Origin: Dolichospermum compactum NIES-806
GTDB lineage: Bacteria > Cyanobacteriota > Cyanobacteriia > Cyanobacteriales > Nostocaceae
NCBI RefSeq assembly: GCF_002368115.1
Contig: NZ_AP018316.1
Coordinates: forward strand, 1,652,007-1,716,006
Direction: 5' to 3'
Length of the DNA: 64,000 nucleotides
Below the pieces are notes generated by a model. The model was given only the letters and a program-made list of their open reading frames with translations, did no database searches and was not told where the DNA came from. The translations under genes were made by a program, and so were the position numbers. Positions 25,941 to 35,138 of the stretch are shown here, one piece after another; position 1 is the first letter of the stretch, and the number at the start of each line of letters is the position of its first letter.

Positions 25941-26040
25941 ACTAATTACCAATGACTAATTACCAATTACCAATTACCAATTACCAATTACCAATGACCA
26001 ATTACCAATTACCAATTACCAATTACCAATTACCAATTAC
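25941..26040. repeat. Long STRR array of CAATTAC/ACCAATT heptamers
   Basis: About 13 heptamers, with two TGAC interruptions, cover 100 bases between map and the convergent peptidoglycan-binding gene. The array runs into the stop codon of that gene (TAA read from TTA at 26037-26039). Confidence 0.9.
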
Positions 26041-26594
26041 ATTGTTAATTCCCACCAAGTTTTTTGACCAACCACACCATCTGTTGATAGACGGCGACGA
26101 TTTTGAAAAGCTTTAACAGCAGTTTCGGTGACTGGTCCAAAAACTCCATCAATAGTCATTCCATAACCGTTAGCAATTAAAAGTTTTTGTAAAGCTCTCA
26201 CAGATATACCTGAACTACCAAAACTAATAACCGGCATGGGTTGGTTCTGGGTTCTGGGATATCTTGTGGATAAGGGAATACCTCTTTTTTTTGTTATAGA
26301 GATATTGCCGGTATCAGCTATTTCAAAAGAATTGAGGGGATACTGTTTTTGGGTTATTTGCTCAAATATTTTGTGCCTTCGGAATGAGAGGATTAAAAGA
26401 TGATTTGGGGAAGTTATACCGATTTGAGTAAATTCTGGCGGTGTAATTCGAGGGTAAACAGCTAATTTATTGGATTGATGATTTGTTAAACCTATACCAT
26501 TCTCTCTGGGAAAGATTTTCTGTGAGAGAAAATGGGGTATATTTAGTGGTTTTGGATTCAATACACCCATCATCAGTAGTCCGATTTCAGTCAT
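26037..26594 (-). CDS. Peptidoglycan-binding (PG_binding_1) domain protein
   Basis: The C-terminal 60 residues form a classic domain: SSGISVRALQKLLIANGYG, then IDGVFGPVTETAVKAFQNRR and TDGVVGQKTWWEL. The preceding 120 residues are not recognised and lack a clear signal peptide. The gene's stop codon is provided by the STRR array, so the natural end may have been altered by repeat growth. It probably binds cell-wall peptidoglycan. Confidence 0.75.
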   Translation of the reverse strand: MTEIGLLMMGVLNPKPLNIPHFLSQKIFPRENGIGLTNHQSNKLAVYPRITPPEFTQIGITSPNHLLILSFRRHKIFEQITQKQYPLNSFEIADTGNISITKKRGIPLSTRYPRTQNQPMPVISFGSSGISVRALQKLLIANGYGMTIDGVFGPVTETAVKAFQNRRRLSTDGVVGQKTWWELTM

Positions 26595-27099
26595 TTTATT
26601 TTATCGCTGTGCTTCTTTATAAAGTAGTAAATAGCAAAAGAAAAGTAGAGGCAATGTAGAATGGTACTGAGTTATTTAGGAAATTAAATATAATACCTGT
26701 ATACAGGTATCCGAGCAAAATTAATTGAATATCTGGGGAATAAATGGGAACAAATAAAAATCCCTATTCCCCACTCTCTTTTTTGTAAAGATTCTCACAA
26801 TAAATCTAGTCCACTGCGGCTTAAATAACCCAACCATCATCACTCGCTAAAAAGCTTATGACCTATTGCTTTTGATTTTTCACTTGCGCCTGGCGGTACT
26901 GGCGGTTGATATCGAAAGGATGATCTGATTTGAGACTACAATTATTATGAATTTTATTTATCTATCTTAAGGGAGTTAAAATTATTAAAAAAATATTTAG
27001 GGCTTGGTCAAAGATAAAATATCCCAATTGATTAGATTGGGAATATCAAGTCTGGAATAAATTTGTTGCGGTATTTGCCAGCACAGTGGCATGATGCAA
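26595..27099. other. Intergenic region without recognisable gene
   Basis: About 500 AT-rich bases separate the peptidoglycan-binding gene from the exchanger gene, both on the minus strand. I see no RNA gene, repeat or small ORF that I can support. Confidence 0.35.
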
Positions 27100-28191
27100 T
27101 TAACTCATACCATTAGTAACTGGATGGAAGTAGAAGGCAAAACCCAAGACAGTATAAGCAGCTAGAAGTAGTGTTCCTTCTAACCAATTAGATTTACCAT
27201 CAGAACTAATGCTATTAGCAATGAAAACTGATACAGCAACAGCTACTAATTCAAAGGGGTTAAAATCTAAATCCATTGGTTGCCCAACTATCCAACCGGC
27301 AATTACTAAGACTGGGGCAACAAACAGGGCAATTTGCATACTTGAACCCACAGCGACAGACATAGCCAGATCCATTTTATTCTTCATAGCTACGGTGACT
27401 GCGGTGGCGTGTTCAGCAGCATTACCGATAATGGGAACTAAAATTACCCCGGTAAATAGTGCGCTCAAACCTAGTTTAGATGTAGCGACTTCTAAGGAAT
27501 CAACTAACAATTCTGACTCCCAGGCAACTAACAGGGTACAAACTAAAAGTACACCACTCCATAACCAGACATTTGGTTTTTTATGGGTAACTTCGTCTTC
27601 TTCTATTTCTGCAACACCAACTTCATACAAATAAGCATGAGTTTTCATCGAAAATAGTAGTGTTAAGCCATAAACCAAAATTAAGACAATGGCTACAGCT
27701 AGGGAGAGATTTTGCACGGTTGCTTCGCTAATACCTATGGAGGTATAGTTCATTGCTGTTGGTAGCAAAATAGCAATTACTGCTAAGTTCATGGAGGAAG
27801 CATTTACTCGCGCTACAACAGACTCAAATGTTTGTTCTTTGTAACGAATTCCCCCTAGTAGCATGGATAAGCCCATGACTAGGAGTAAGTTACTGATAAT
27901 TGAACCTGTGATACTGGCTTTAACAACATCAATTAAGCCTGCATTGAGGGCAACTAAGGCGATAATCAGTTCTGTGGCATTGCCAAAGGTCGCGTTTAAA
28001 AATCCGCCTATTCCTGGACCGACGACTACGGTGATTTCTTCGGTAGCTGTACCCATCCACGCTGCTAAGGGGAGAATCGCTAATGCTGCGGTGATGAAAA
28101 CTATTAAGTCTCCCCATTCTAAAAAGTGGGCTGCTAGGGATATGGGTATAAACAGCAGCAAAATACTGAAAATAATGTTTTTGATTGACAT
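27100..28191 (-). CDS. cax: Calcium/proton exchanger (CaCA superfamily, Cax type)
   Basis: The protein exports Ca2+ in exchange for protons. Both signature alpha-repeats are visible: GNATELIIALVALNAG (about 68-83) and GNAAEHATAVTVAMKNKMDLA (about 254-274), each with the acidic residue that carries the ion. About ten membrane helices and an acidic loop (VAEIEEDEVTHKK) between the halves are seen. Length 363 fits bacterial Cax. Confidence 0.95.
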   Translation of the reverse strand: MSIKNIIFSILLLFIPISLAAHFLEWGDLIVFITAALAILPLAAWMGTATEEITVVVGPGIGGFLNATFGNATELIIALVALNAGLIDVVKASITGSIISNLLLVMGLSMLLGGIRYKEQTFESVVARVNASSMNLAVIAILLPTAMNYTSIGISEATVQNLSLAVAIVLILVYGLTLLFSMKTHAYLYEVGVAEIEEDEVTHKKPNVWLWSGVLLVCTLLVAWESELLVDSLEVATSKLGLSALFTGVILVPIIGNAAEHATAVTVAMKNKMDLAMSVAVGSSMQIALFVAPVLVIAGWIVGQPMDLDFNPFELVAVAVSVFIANSISSDGKSNWLEGTLLLAAYTVLGFAFYFHPVTNGMS

Positions 28192-28285
28192 TTTTACCTT
28201 GAGTTTAGGGGATTTTTACACAATGTCTAAAACATCATGTGTATTTGAATACCTATCATATCTGTCATTGGCGTTCGAGATTATT

Positions 28286-28613
28286 TAGGATTTACGCATT
28301 GACAAGATTCCCCAAATATGTGACGTAAATTTTATCCCTTGTAGGGTGCGTCAGACACGATATTTTGACAAAAAAACAGATTCCCGCTAGGGAACACCAA
28401 AAAATAAATTACCCAATTTTGTGGGATGGGCATCCTGCCCGTCCTTGATGATTAGCGGGCAAGATGCCCGCACCACAAGAAATTTTTGGGTATTTTTTTA
28501 GTTGGAAGTCCCCTATCTGACGCACCCTACTCAATAAGTTATTCCCAAAGCCGAAAACGACGCAATTTCGTTCATTCATATCATGGTAAATTAGTGAGCG
28601 TGCGTAAGTCCTA
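28286..28613. mobile_element. Family A MITE-like element, copy A1 (carries element B1)
   Basis: The ends are TAGGATTTACGCA and TGCGTAAGTCCTA, and TTATT flanks it on both sides (28281-28285 and 28614-28618). Without the nested B1 it would be about 200 bases. It matches A2 (57491-57691) along its whole length in the opposite orientation, including an inner hairpin GTAGGGTGCGTCAGA / TCTGACGCACCCTAC. No coding capacity. Confidence 0.88.
28390..28512. mobile_element. Family B MITE-like element, copy B1, nested in A1
   Basis: The element starts GGGAACACCAAAAAAT and ends TTGGAAGTCCC. It is flanked by CTA at 28387-28389 and 28513-28515. At the matching place in A2 only one CTA is present and B is absent, so A2 is the empty site. 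B2 at 50193-50316 is a close relative in the opposite orientation. An internal hairpin with GATGGGCATCCTGCCC and GCGGGC arms is seen. Confidence 0.9.
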
Positions 28614-28783
28614 TTATTCTTCCTGATTCGGTGAGTCTTGACTGGGTGACTTCTGACTCGTATTAAAATTTAGTTTTGTTTCACAGGTGTTATTTATAAC
28701 TAATTTTGTGAGACAACAATTGTAGAAAGGTAGATATAGTAAGAATATTCCTCAACATTACACATTTATTTGGATAAAGATAT

Positions 28784-31435
28784 ATGACTTTGGCAGCGGA
28801 AATACCAAGTAGTTATGACTCAATATTACCATTAGATCAAGAGGCTAAATCCAGTCCTGAACATGATCCCCTGAAAACTGCTCAGGGTGTTTATGTGACG
28901 GTTCATGGGCATTTTTATCAACCTCCTAGAGAAAATCCTTATCTTAATGCGATTGAACGTCAACCTAGCGCTAGTCCTTTTCATGACTGGAATGAGCGGA
29001 TTCATTGGGAGTGCTATCGTCCTAATGCTTTTGCCAGGGTCTTAAATGACCGAGGCGAGGTTGTGAAGATTGTGAATAATTATGAATATATGAGTTTTAA
29101 TATCGGCCCTACGCTGATGTCGTGGTTAGAACGCCACGATAGTTCGGTTTATCAGCGAATTTTGGAGGCTGATGCTAAAAGTTGCGATCGCCTTAATGGT
29201 CATGGCAATGCGATCGCTCAAGTTTATAATCATATTATCCTGCCTCTAGCCAATGAACGGGATAAACATACACAAATTCGCTGGGGTAAGGAAGATTTCC
29301 GTTCTCGCTTTGGTCGTGAACCTGAAGGAATGTGGTTGGCGGAAACAGCCGTAGATTATGCCACTTTAGAAGCCTTGGTAGCCGAAGGTATTAAATTTAT
29401 CATTTTAGCCCCTTCTCAAGCCCAGCGTTGTCGTCCAATCCCCACAGGAGATGATTCTGGTAGTCAATGGCATGAGGTGGGGGGTAATCAGATTGATCCT
29501 ACTCGTCCTTATCGCTGTTATTTAGATAGTGACGAGTCTGCAAAAACATCAACTGCCTATATTGATATCTTTTTCTACGATGGTCCAATTTCGCGGGATA
29601 TGGGTTTTAGTGATGTTGTCTACAATTCCCATCATTTTGCAGGACGGATTGGCGCAGCTATTCGCGGGGATCATCGTCGGTCCCAATTAATTTCTGTAGC
29701 TACAGATGGAGAAACCTTTGGACATCATAAAAAGGGAACAGAGAAGACTTTAGCCTATGCCTTTATCGGTGAGTTTCCCCGTCATGGTTGGACTGTCACC
29801 AATTTTGCCCACTATTTAAGTTTAAATCCTCCTTCTTGGGAAGTAAAAATCAAGTCGGTGACGGCTTGGAGTTGCGCTCACGGTGTGGATAGATGGCAAG
29901 ATGATTGTGGTTGTGGTGGTGAAGGGGGGGTGTGGCATCAAAAATGGCGACGACCGTTACGTAATGCGTTAAATTGGCTAAGGGATCGGTTAAGTGATGT
30001 CTATGAGGAATATGGCGGTACATTATTCCGTGATCCTTGGCAAGCGAGGGACGAATATATTCATGTTATGAGCGATCGCACTCCCGCTAATATTAACCGG
30101 TTTCTATCTCACCATCAAACTCGCAAACTCCAAGCGGCTGAACAGGTAGAAGCTTTACGCTTGTTGGAAATGCAGCGTCACTCTTTGTTGATGTTCACTA
30201 GTTGCGGCTGGTTTTTTGAAGAAATTTCTCGCCCAGAGGGAACACAGATTTTGCGCTATGCCTCTCGCGCTTTAGAATTAGCAGGAGATGTGGCAGGTGT
30301 ACAATTAGAAAAAGGTTTTCTTAAACGTTTGGGTTTAGCTCCTAGTAATGTGGAAGAGTTTAAACATGGGGCGGAAATATATCGTCGGTTGGTGCTAACT
30401 GCACAGATCGGCTTTAAAGAAGTAGCTGCCCATTACGCAATTACTTCCCTCTTTAATCATCACAAAAATACTGCCTCTCAACAACAAACAGATGTACATC
30501 CCCATAGTCATCATCAGCGTGTTTATTGCTATAATGCCCATGAGCTAAATTATCATAAGCAAAGCTTGGGTCCATTAACTATGGCGGTGGGGCATTTGCA
30601 GCTAGTGTCAGATATTACCTGGGAAAGTGAAAATTTAGTCTTTGCGGTTCTCCATTTGGGGGGTTGGGATTTTCATTGCTGTATTCAACAGTTTGCAGGA
30701 CGACGCAATTATAGTCAAATCAAAGAAAAGCTGTTCACGTCCCTGCAACAGGCTAGTGTCGCTCATGTAATTTTGGTGATGACTCAATTATTTGGGGACG
30801 ATACCTTTAGTTTACGGACTTTATTTGCGGAAGAACGTCATCGGATTATGCGGTTGTTGAGTCAGGATACACTGGCACGATTAGATCAGTTATATACTCA
30901 GACATATCGTGATAATTACGGTGTGATTATGGCTTTTCACCGGGATGAATTGGAAGTACCACGAGAATTACAGGTAGCGGCGGAAATTGCTTTGGGGTAT
31001 CGTTGTTTAACAACTTTGAAATCTCTAGAACAAGATATTACTGAATTGCAATTAAGCTGGAATCATATTGTAGAATTGGAAGCGATCGCCACTGAAGCTA
31101 AACATCTACGTTGTCAATTAAATATTCCCGATGGTAATCAAATTTTAGAACAATTAATAGTCCGGTTATTGTGGCAATTATTGTATGATGCCAATAGCAA
31201 AATAGATGCAGATATTCAGCGTTTAGAACGATTAATTAATGTCGGTCATGAATTAAATCTTGGCATTAATTTAAACCATTCCCAAGAACTCTATTGGAGT
31301 TGTTTACACAGTCAAATATTGCCACGCATTACCAGTATTGATAGTGAAACAGAAGCTATGCAATGTCGTCAATTACTGAAATTAGGACAAAAATTAGCTG
31401 TTGATGTCAGTCCTTATTTGGATAAGTTGCCGTAA
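28784..31435 (+). CDS. Glycoside hydrolase family 57 / DUF3536 protein
   Basis: The 883-residue protein has a GH57-like N-terminal domain (VYVTVHGHFYQPPRENPYL, then EGMWLAETAVD with the likely nucleophile Glu region, and the LISVATDGETFGHHKKGTEK segment). The second half is the DUF3536 region, which contains HELNYHKQSLGPLTMAVGHL. GH57 enzymes act on alpha-glucans. In cyanobacteria this long form is linked to glycogen metabolism by family only, and its substrate here is not known. Confidence 0.87.
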   Translation: MTLAAEIPSSYDSILPLDQEAKSSPEHDPLKTAQGVYVTVHGHFYQPPRENPYLNAIERQPSASPFHDWNERIHWECYRPNAFARVLNDRGEVVKIVNNYEYMSFNIGPTLMSWLERHDSSVYQRILEADAKSCDRLNGHGNAIAQVYNHIILPLANERDKHTQIRWGKEDFRSRFGREPEGMWLAETAVDYATLEALVAEGIKFIILAPSQAQRCRPIPTGDDSGSQWHEVGGNQIDPTRPYRCYLDSDESAKTSTAYIDIFFYDGPISRDMGFSDVVYNSHHFAGRIGAAIRGDHRRSQLISVATDGETFGHHKKGTEKTLAYAFIGEFPRHGWTVTNFAHYLSLNPPSWEVKIKSVTAWSCAHGVDRWQDDCGCGGEGGVWHQKWRRPLRNALNWLRDRLSDVYEEYGGTLFRDPWQARDEYIHVMSDRTPANINRFLSHHQTRKLQAAEQVEALRLLEMQRHSLLMFTSCGWFFEEISRPEGTQILRYASRALELAGDVAGVQLEKGFLKRLGLAPSNVEEFKHGAEIYRRLVLTAQIGFKEVAAHYAITSLFNHHKNTASQQQTDVHPHSHHQRVYCYNAHELNYHKQSLGPLTMAVGHLQLVSDITWESENLVFAVLHLGGWDFHCCIQQFAGRRNYSQIKEKLFTSLQQASVAHVILVMTQLFGDDTFSLRTLFAEERHRIMRLLSQDTLARLDQLYTQTYRDNYGVIMAFHRDELEVPRELQVAAEIALGYRCLTTLKSLEQDITELQLSWNHIVELEAIATEAKHLRCQLNIPDGNQILEQLIVRLLWQLLYDANSKIDADIQRLERLINVGHELNLGINLNHSQELYWSCLHSQILPRITSIDSETEAMQCRQLLKLGQKLAVDVSPYLDKLP

Positions 31436-31557
31436 ATTTGTAGGGTGGGCATTCCCCACCACCGAATCATTATTAATTTCGCTTATGCACTGAGGATAGT
31501 TCTTCCTTATCGGTTTCATAATAACAAATTTTTCTGTCGCTGTCAATAGCTTTTACT

Positions 31558-31731
31558 CAATTTACAGGGGTGATGAGGATCTTTATCCCAACGGAAAGGA
31601 TTTTGAAAAATATATTGACGAGCAAGGTCTAAAATTTTTTCATGGCGGATAATGCGATCATAATAGTTGCGTTGCCATAGACGCAGTCCAGGGGTATCAT
31701 CAACTTGATTAATAAAAGATGAATAGAAATT
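31558..31731 (-). pseudogene. 3' remnant of a REP-associated tyrosine transposase (RayT/Y1 type)
   Basis: The minus strand reads SSFINQVDDTPGLRLWQRNY, then YDRIIRHEKILDLARQYI and FQNPFRWDKDPHHPCK before a stop. This is the characteristic C-terminal end of Y1 transposases (LWQRNYYDxII...YIxxNPxxWxxD). The N-terminus with the HUH motif and the catalytic part is missing; the remnant abuts the next gene at 31733. Confidence 0.82.
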
Positions 31732-31732
31732 T

Positions 31733-32065
31733 ATGAACTCTCAACCAGAAGAAGATTTACAACGTCGTCTCCAAAACCTAGCGGCAGAAATCAAATCTGC
31801 CGGTGAAAATGCTCGTCAATCAGAAGCACAGACACCTGTAACTAGCGTTACTCAATGGAAGTTATATTTAGAAAGATCCAAAAATTGGTTTAATGGCTTA
31901 TCAACAATCAAAAAACTGGCAGTTACGGGCGTAGTCATGTTGATAACCGTTTGGATGTTGCAAACAGTATTTGCTCTAGTTGCTTCTGTAATTAGTCTGG
32001 CGGTTTTGGCAGTGTTAGTGTATCTTGGATACAAATTTTTTATTGCTAATGGACAAGGAAAATAA
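31733..32065 (+). CDS. Hypothetical membrane protein
   Basis: The 110 residues comprise a polar Gln/Glu-rich N-terminal half, with a possible short coiled coil (EEDLQRRLQNLAAEIKSAGE), and two adjacent hydrophobic helices from about 62 to 105 (KKLAVTGVVMLITVWMLQTV, ISLAVLAVLVYLGYKFFI). No family is recognised. It precedes the RDD-pentapeptide gene by 59 bases on the same strand. Confidence 0.65.
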   Translation: MNSQPEEDLQRRLQNLAAEIKSAGENARQSEAQTPVTSVTQWKLYLERSKNWFNGLSTIKKLAVTGVVMLITVWMLQTVFALVASVISLAVLAVLVYLGYKFFIANGQGK

Positions 32066-32124
32066 GCAATAGCCTATTTGAATCATGCCAATAGTGGCGT
32101 AAAAAAATTACAGGTAATTATGCA

Positions 32125-34221
32125 ATGGCGAATCCAATGATCGGCAAAAGTAGTAGTCAGTCTAGCCGCCCCAAAGAACCGAAAAAATCTAAAATTACAC
32201 CATTAGCAACGAGGCGCTTTGTAGCTTGGACGGTGGAAATAACACTCCTTATTGCCACTGGGTTAGTTCCTTATAGTTTAGGTGTATATGTAAATTCCCG
32301 TAGTGATTTCCGTCGAGTTCCTCTCAATCCTGTCCTATTAGTCACAGAAAAAGCGATCGCCAGACCACTAGCATTACCCATCAGTTATGGTATTCGCAAC
32401 GTCGCCTGGCCGACCAATATCCTGTGGACATTAGCCCTATTATTGCCCACAAGCCTCTGTGGGTGGCAATTGTATTTACTGGCTAAAACAGGCAGCACCA
32501 TTCCTAAACGGTGGTTTGGTGTGCGAGTAGTAAACGAAGCCGGAACAGCCCCAGGTTTAGGCACAGTCATAGTTAGAGAAGGATTAGGACGTTGGACAAT
32601 CCCAGTTTCCGCAGCATATTTCCTCTGGCGTTACAGCTTTGTTTTCCCCAACTTAGCTCTGTTTACATCTTTGACAATGTTAATGATTTTAGCAGAATCA
32701 AAAGGCTGGCCTAACCAAAAGCATCGCCGCTCCTTCCATGATCAACTTGCAGGGACATATACAATAGATGCAGCAAGCACTGTTATTCCTCCTGGGGAGC
32801 AGTCAACAATAACCGAAAATAATGTAGATAGTTCACAATCTGCTTCCCCTGCTTCCCCCGGAAATAACCCTAGTATCAGCCTGTTTTTAGTAGGGTTAAC
32901 TAGCATGATTGCTGTGTTATCAACCTTAATAGGTACACAAATCTACATCCAAACCCAAGAAAGCCAACGGAGAAGCGAACAAACTAATAGTCAAAAGTTC
33001 CTTGAACTCATCAAAGCACTCAATCCCAATAACGGTGTTACCAACGAAGACCGCCAAAGAGTTATTTTAGCCTTGGGTAGTGTTGATGATAAACAAGCCA
33101 TCACATTATTAATTGACTTATTGGTTAAAGAAACAGACCCCAAAACCCTGGATACCATTCAACAAGCCTTAACTAATGCTGGTTTTAAAGCCATTCCTGA
33201 ATTAAACCGCATGAATCAGTTTAAGGCGGGAAAACTAGCATCTGTGGGTAAAAGTCCCAATGGGGAAGTTACACAAAATCAGTTAATTCTCACCCAGCAG
33301 GTAATTAATAAAATTCTGGCTATCTATAGTGGCAAAATCAACAACATTGACTTAAGCAATGCTCAATTAGGTTCTCAAGCATCTGGGAAAAAGCCCTCAT
33401 TTAACTTGGTATTAAACAACGTTGATTTATCAGGAATTGTCTTAAAATCAGCAAATCTTAACCAAGCTAACTTACAAGGTAGCCGTTTCCGCAGCGTCGG
33501 TGAAGATGGACGTTGGGATACTTACGATGATGCGATCGCTGATTTAAATAACACTCAACTAAAGCAAGCCAACTTAAGTAATACCAACTTGAGTCGGGTT
33601 TCCATGAGTCGTAGTGATTTAAGTCGGGCCAATCTTAACAAAGCTAACTTATCCTACACCCGTTTATTTGGGGCTAATCTCAGTAGCACCCAGTTAGTAG
33701 GTACAGATTTACGAAATGCAATTTTAGAAAATGCCAGCCTGACAAATGCAGATTTAAGCAACGCTGACTTAACAGAAGCAAATTTATATGCCGCCAATTT
33801 AGTCCGGGTTTCTGCCATTGTTACACAATTAGCCTACGCGAATTTAACTAAAACGGACTGGCAAGGTGCAGATTTATCGGAAAGCTATTTAGATTATGCT
33901 AATCTCAGTCATGCTAACTTAAGTGCGACTCGACTCACTGGCGCTAGTTTACGCTCGACTAACTTAGAAAACGCTAATTTACGAAATGCTGATTTAAGTC
34001 GTGCTGACTTACGAGGAGCAAATGTCGCTGGAGCAGATTTTCAAGGTACAATTCTCTTTGTTGGTAAACAAAATCTAGCAGATCAGTTTGTGGAAACACC
34101 TGATATTGGTTCTCAAAATGCCTCAATTAAAGGAGTAGATTTCAGTCAAGCTAAAAATTTAGATCCGCAACAATTGGCATTTATTTGTACTCAAGGTGGA
34201 CTAAATTCCCGTTGTCCATAA
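32125..34221 (+). CDS. RDD membrane domain fused to pentapeptide repeats
   Basis: The 698-residue protein has three parts. Residues about 28-215 form an RDD domain with membrane helices and the typical end RRSFHDQLAGTYTI. A middle region after a further helix (about 250-268) includes a HEAT-like stretch (NEDRQRVILALGSVDDKQAI). Residues about 405-660 are pentapeptide repeats of the A(D/N)Lxx pattern (DLSNAQL, ANLNQANLQGS, ADLSNADL). A short tail with two Cys ends it. Pentapeptide domains form rigid right-handed beta-helices. The function is not known. Confidence 0.85.
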   Translation: MANPMIGKSSSQSSRPKEPKKSKITPLATRRFVAWTVEITLLIATGLVPYSLGVYVNSRSDFRRVPLNPVLLVTEKAIARPLALPISYGIRNVAWPTNILWTLALLLPTSLCGWQLYLLAKTGSTIPKRWFGVRVVNEAGTAPGLGTVIVREGLGRWTIPVSAAYFLWRYSFVFPNLALFTSLTMLMILAESKGWPNQKHRRSFHDQLAGTYTIDAASTVIPPGEQSTITENNVDSSQSASPASPGNNPSISLFLVGLTSMIAVLSTLIGTQIYIQTQESQRRSEQTNSQKFLELIKALNPNNGVTNEDRQRVILALGSVDDKQAITLLIDLLVKETDPKTLDTIQQALTNAGFKAIPELNRMNQFKAGKLASVGKSPNGEVTQNQLILTQQVINKILAIYSGKINNIDLSNAQLGSQASGKKPSFNLVLNNVDLSGIVLKSANLNQANLQGSRFRSVGEDGRWDTYDDAIADLNNTQLKQANLSNTNLSRVSMSRSDLSRANLNKANLSYTRLFGANLSSTQLVGTDLRNAILENASLTNADLSNADLTEANLYAANLVRVSAIVTQLAYANLTKTDWQGADLSESYLDYANLSHANLSATRLTGASLRSTNLENANLRNADLSRADLRGANVAGADFQGTILFVGKQNLADQFVETPDIGSQNASIKGVDFSQAKNLDPQQLAFICTQGGLNSRCP

Positions 34222-34229
34222 TCACATGA

Positions 34230-34512
34230 AAGGATGTTTGAAAAGTATTATTCTGTGATTTTTAGCACAGTTATACCCCACTTAACCCTCCCATTATGAA
34301 CTACGGTGTACACACAAGTCGGAAATTTCCTGTTGGTTGCCATAAAACCCCTCCCCGCTCTTCGAGAGGGGAACTGGATTTTCAATAGATTCTTTCTCGT
34401 TGTAGAAAACTCGCTTTGGGTAAGGATGTGTGTACACCGTAGCCTTGATAAGGGGGGATTAAGGGGGGTAATAAATATTTGGTACATCATCAGGGACTTT
34501 TAAAACACCCTC
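34230..34512. mobile_element. Family E MITE-like element, copy E2 (carries element F)
   Basis: The ends AAGGATGTTTGAAAAGT and ACTTTTAAAACACCCTC match those of E1 with few changes. TGA flanks the element on both sides (34227-34229 and 34513-34515). The G/C-tract palindrome in its middle is split by element F. Confidence 0.78.
34301..34442. mobile_element. Family F element nested in E2
   Basis: Perfect 16-base inverted ends CTACGGTGTACACACA and TGTGTGTACACCGTAG bound a 142-base element with an inner CCCCTCCC / GAGAGGGG hairpin. It interrupts the AACCCTCCC...AAGGGGGG palindrome of E2. No clear target duplication can be read. Confidence 0.75.
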
Positions 34513-34585
34513 TGACAAGAATAAGATTTTCAGTAAACCTCTTACCTAAGTTATATTAGATTCAGAGTGTGACAGGAGTAGGGTA

Positions 34586-35080
34586 ATGAAACATTTTCAA
34601 TATTGGCTTGGGGTCATGGGAATCGGAACAGTTCTGAGTTTAGTGGTAAACTCTCAACCAGCACAGGCACAAGTAGCTTATGGCAGTTATGTTGGTATTA
34701 GCCCGACTGTGGGGTTGACAGATGGTACTCAATTGGGTGGAGTCCTGGCTTTTCGCTACAAATTACTAGAAACACCCATTTCTTTCCGCACTCAAGCTTT
34801 AATTGGTAAGGGAACAGCAGTAGTCCCGACTGTTTCCTATGACATCCCTCTCAACTGGCAAACTGATGCTTATTTAGGTGCTGGTTTAGTCTTAACTAGT
34901 GGTGATACGCCTTCCCCTGTTGGTAATAAAATTAGCTTTGCTTTGCAACCAGGAATTGACTATGTTATTCCTAATAGTAATACTGTGATTTTTGGTAATG
35001 CTATTATTGCCTTTGATGCCTACCGAAATACTGGTGGTACGGCTTTATCTTTACAAGGTGGAGTTGGGTTAAGATTTTAA
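34586..35080 (+). CDS. Exported beta-barrel-like protein
   Basis: A signal peptide ends at about residue 28 (SLVVNSQPAQAQ). The mature 136 residues alternate polar and hydrophobic residues as in outer-membrane beta-strands (YGSYVGISPTVGLT, GVLAFRYKL, SFALQPGIDYVI) and end in Phe (LQGGVGLRF), the usual recognition signal for outer-membrane assembly. No specific family is recognised. Confidence 0.65.
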   Translation: MKHFQYWLGVMGIGTVLSLVVNSQPAQAQVAYGSYVGISPTVGLTDGTQLGGVLAFRYKLLETPISFRTQALIGKGTAVVPTVSYDIPLNWQTDAYLGAGLVLTSGDTPSPVGNKISFALQPGIDYVIPNSNTVIFGNAIIAFDAYRNTGGTALSLQGGVGLRF

Positions 35081-35138
35081 TTCTTAATTGGTAATAATTT
35101 TTCAAACGTTTGATTTTTAATGTTGAATTTTGGAAAAG

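Noticed and set aside
25941..26040. Possible CRISPR array
   Set aside because: The repeat unit is 7 bases with no spacers, and no cas genes are seen. It is an STRR array.
34248..34503. Overlapping frames on both strands in the 34.2-34.5 kb gap
   Set aside because: They are readings of the palindromes of elements E2 and F.
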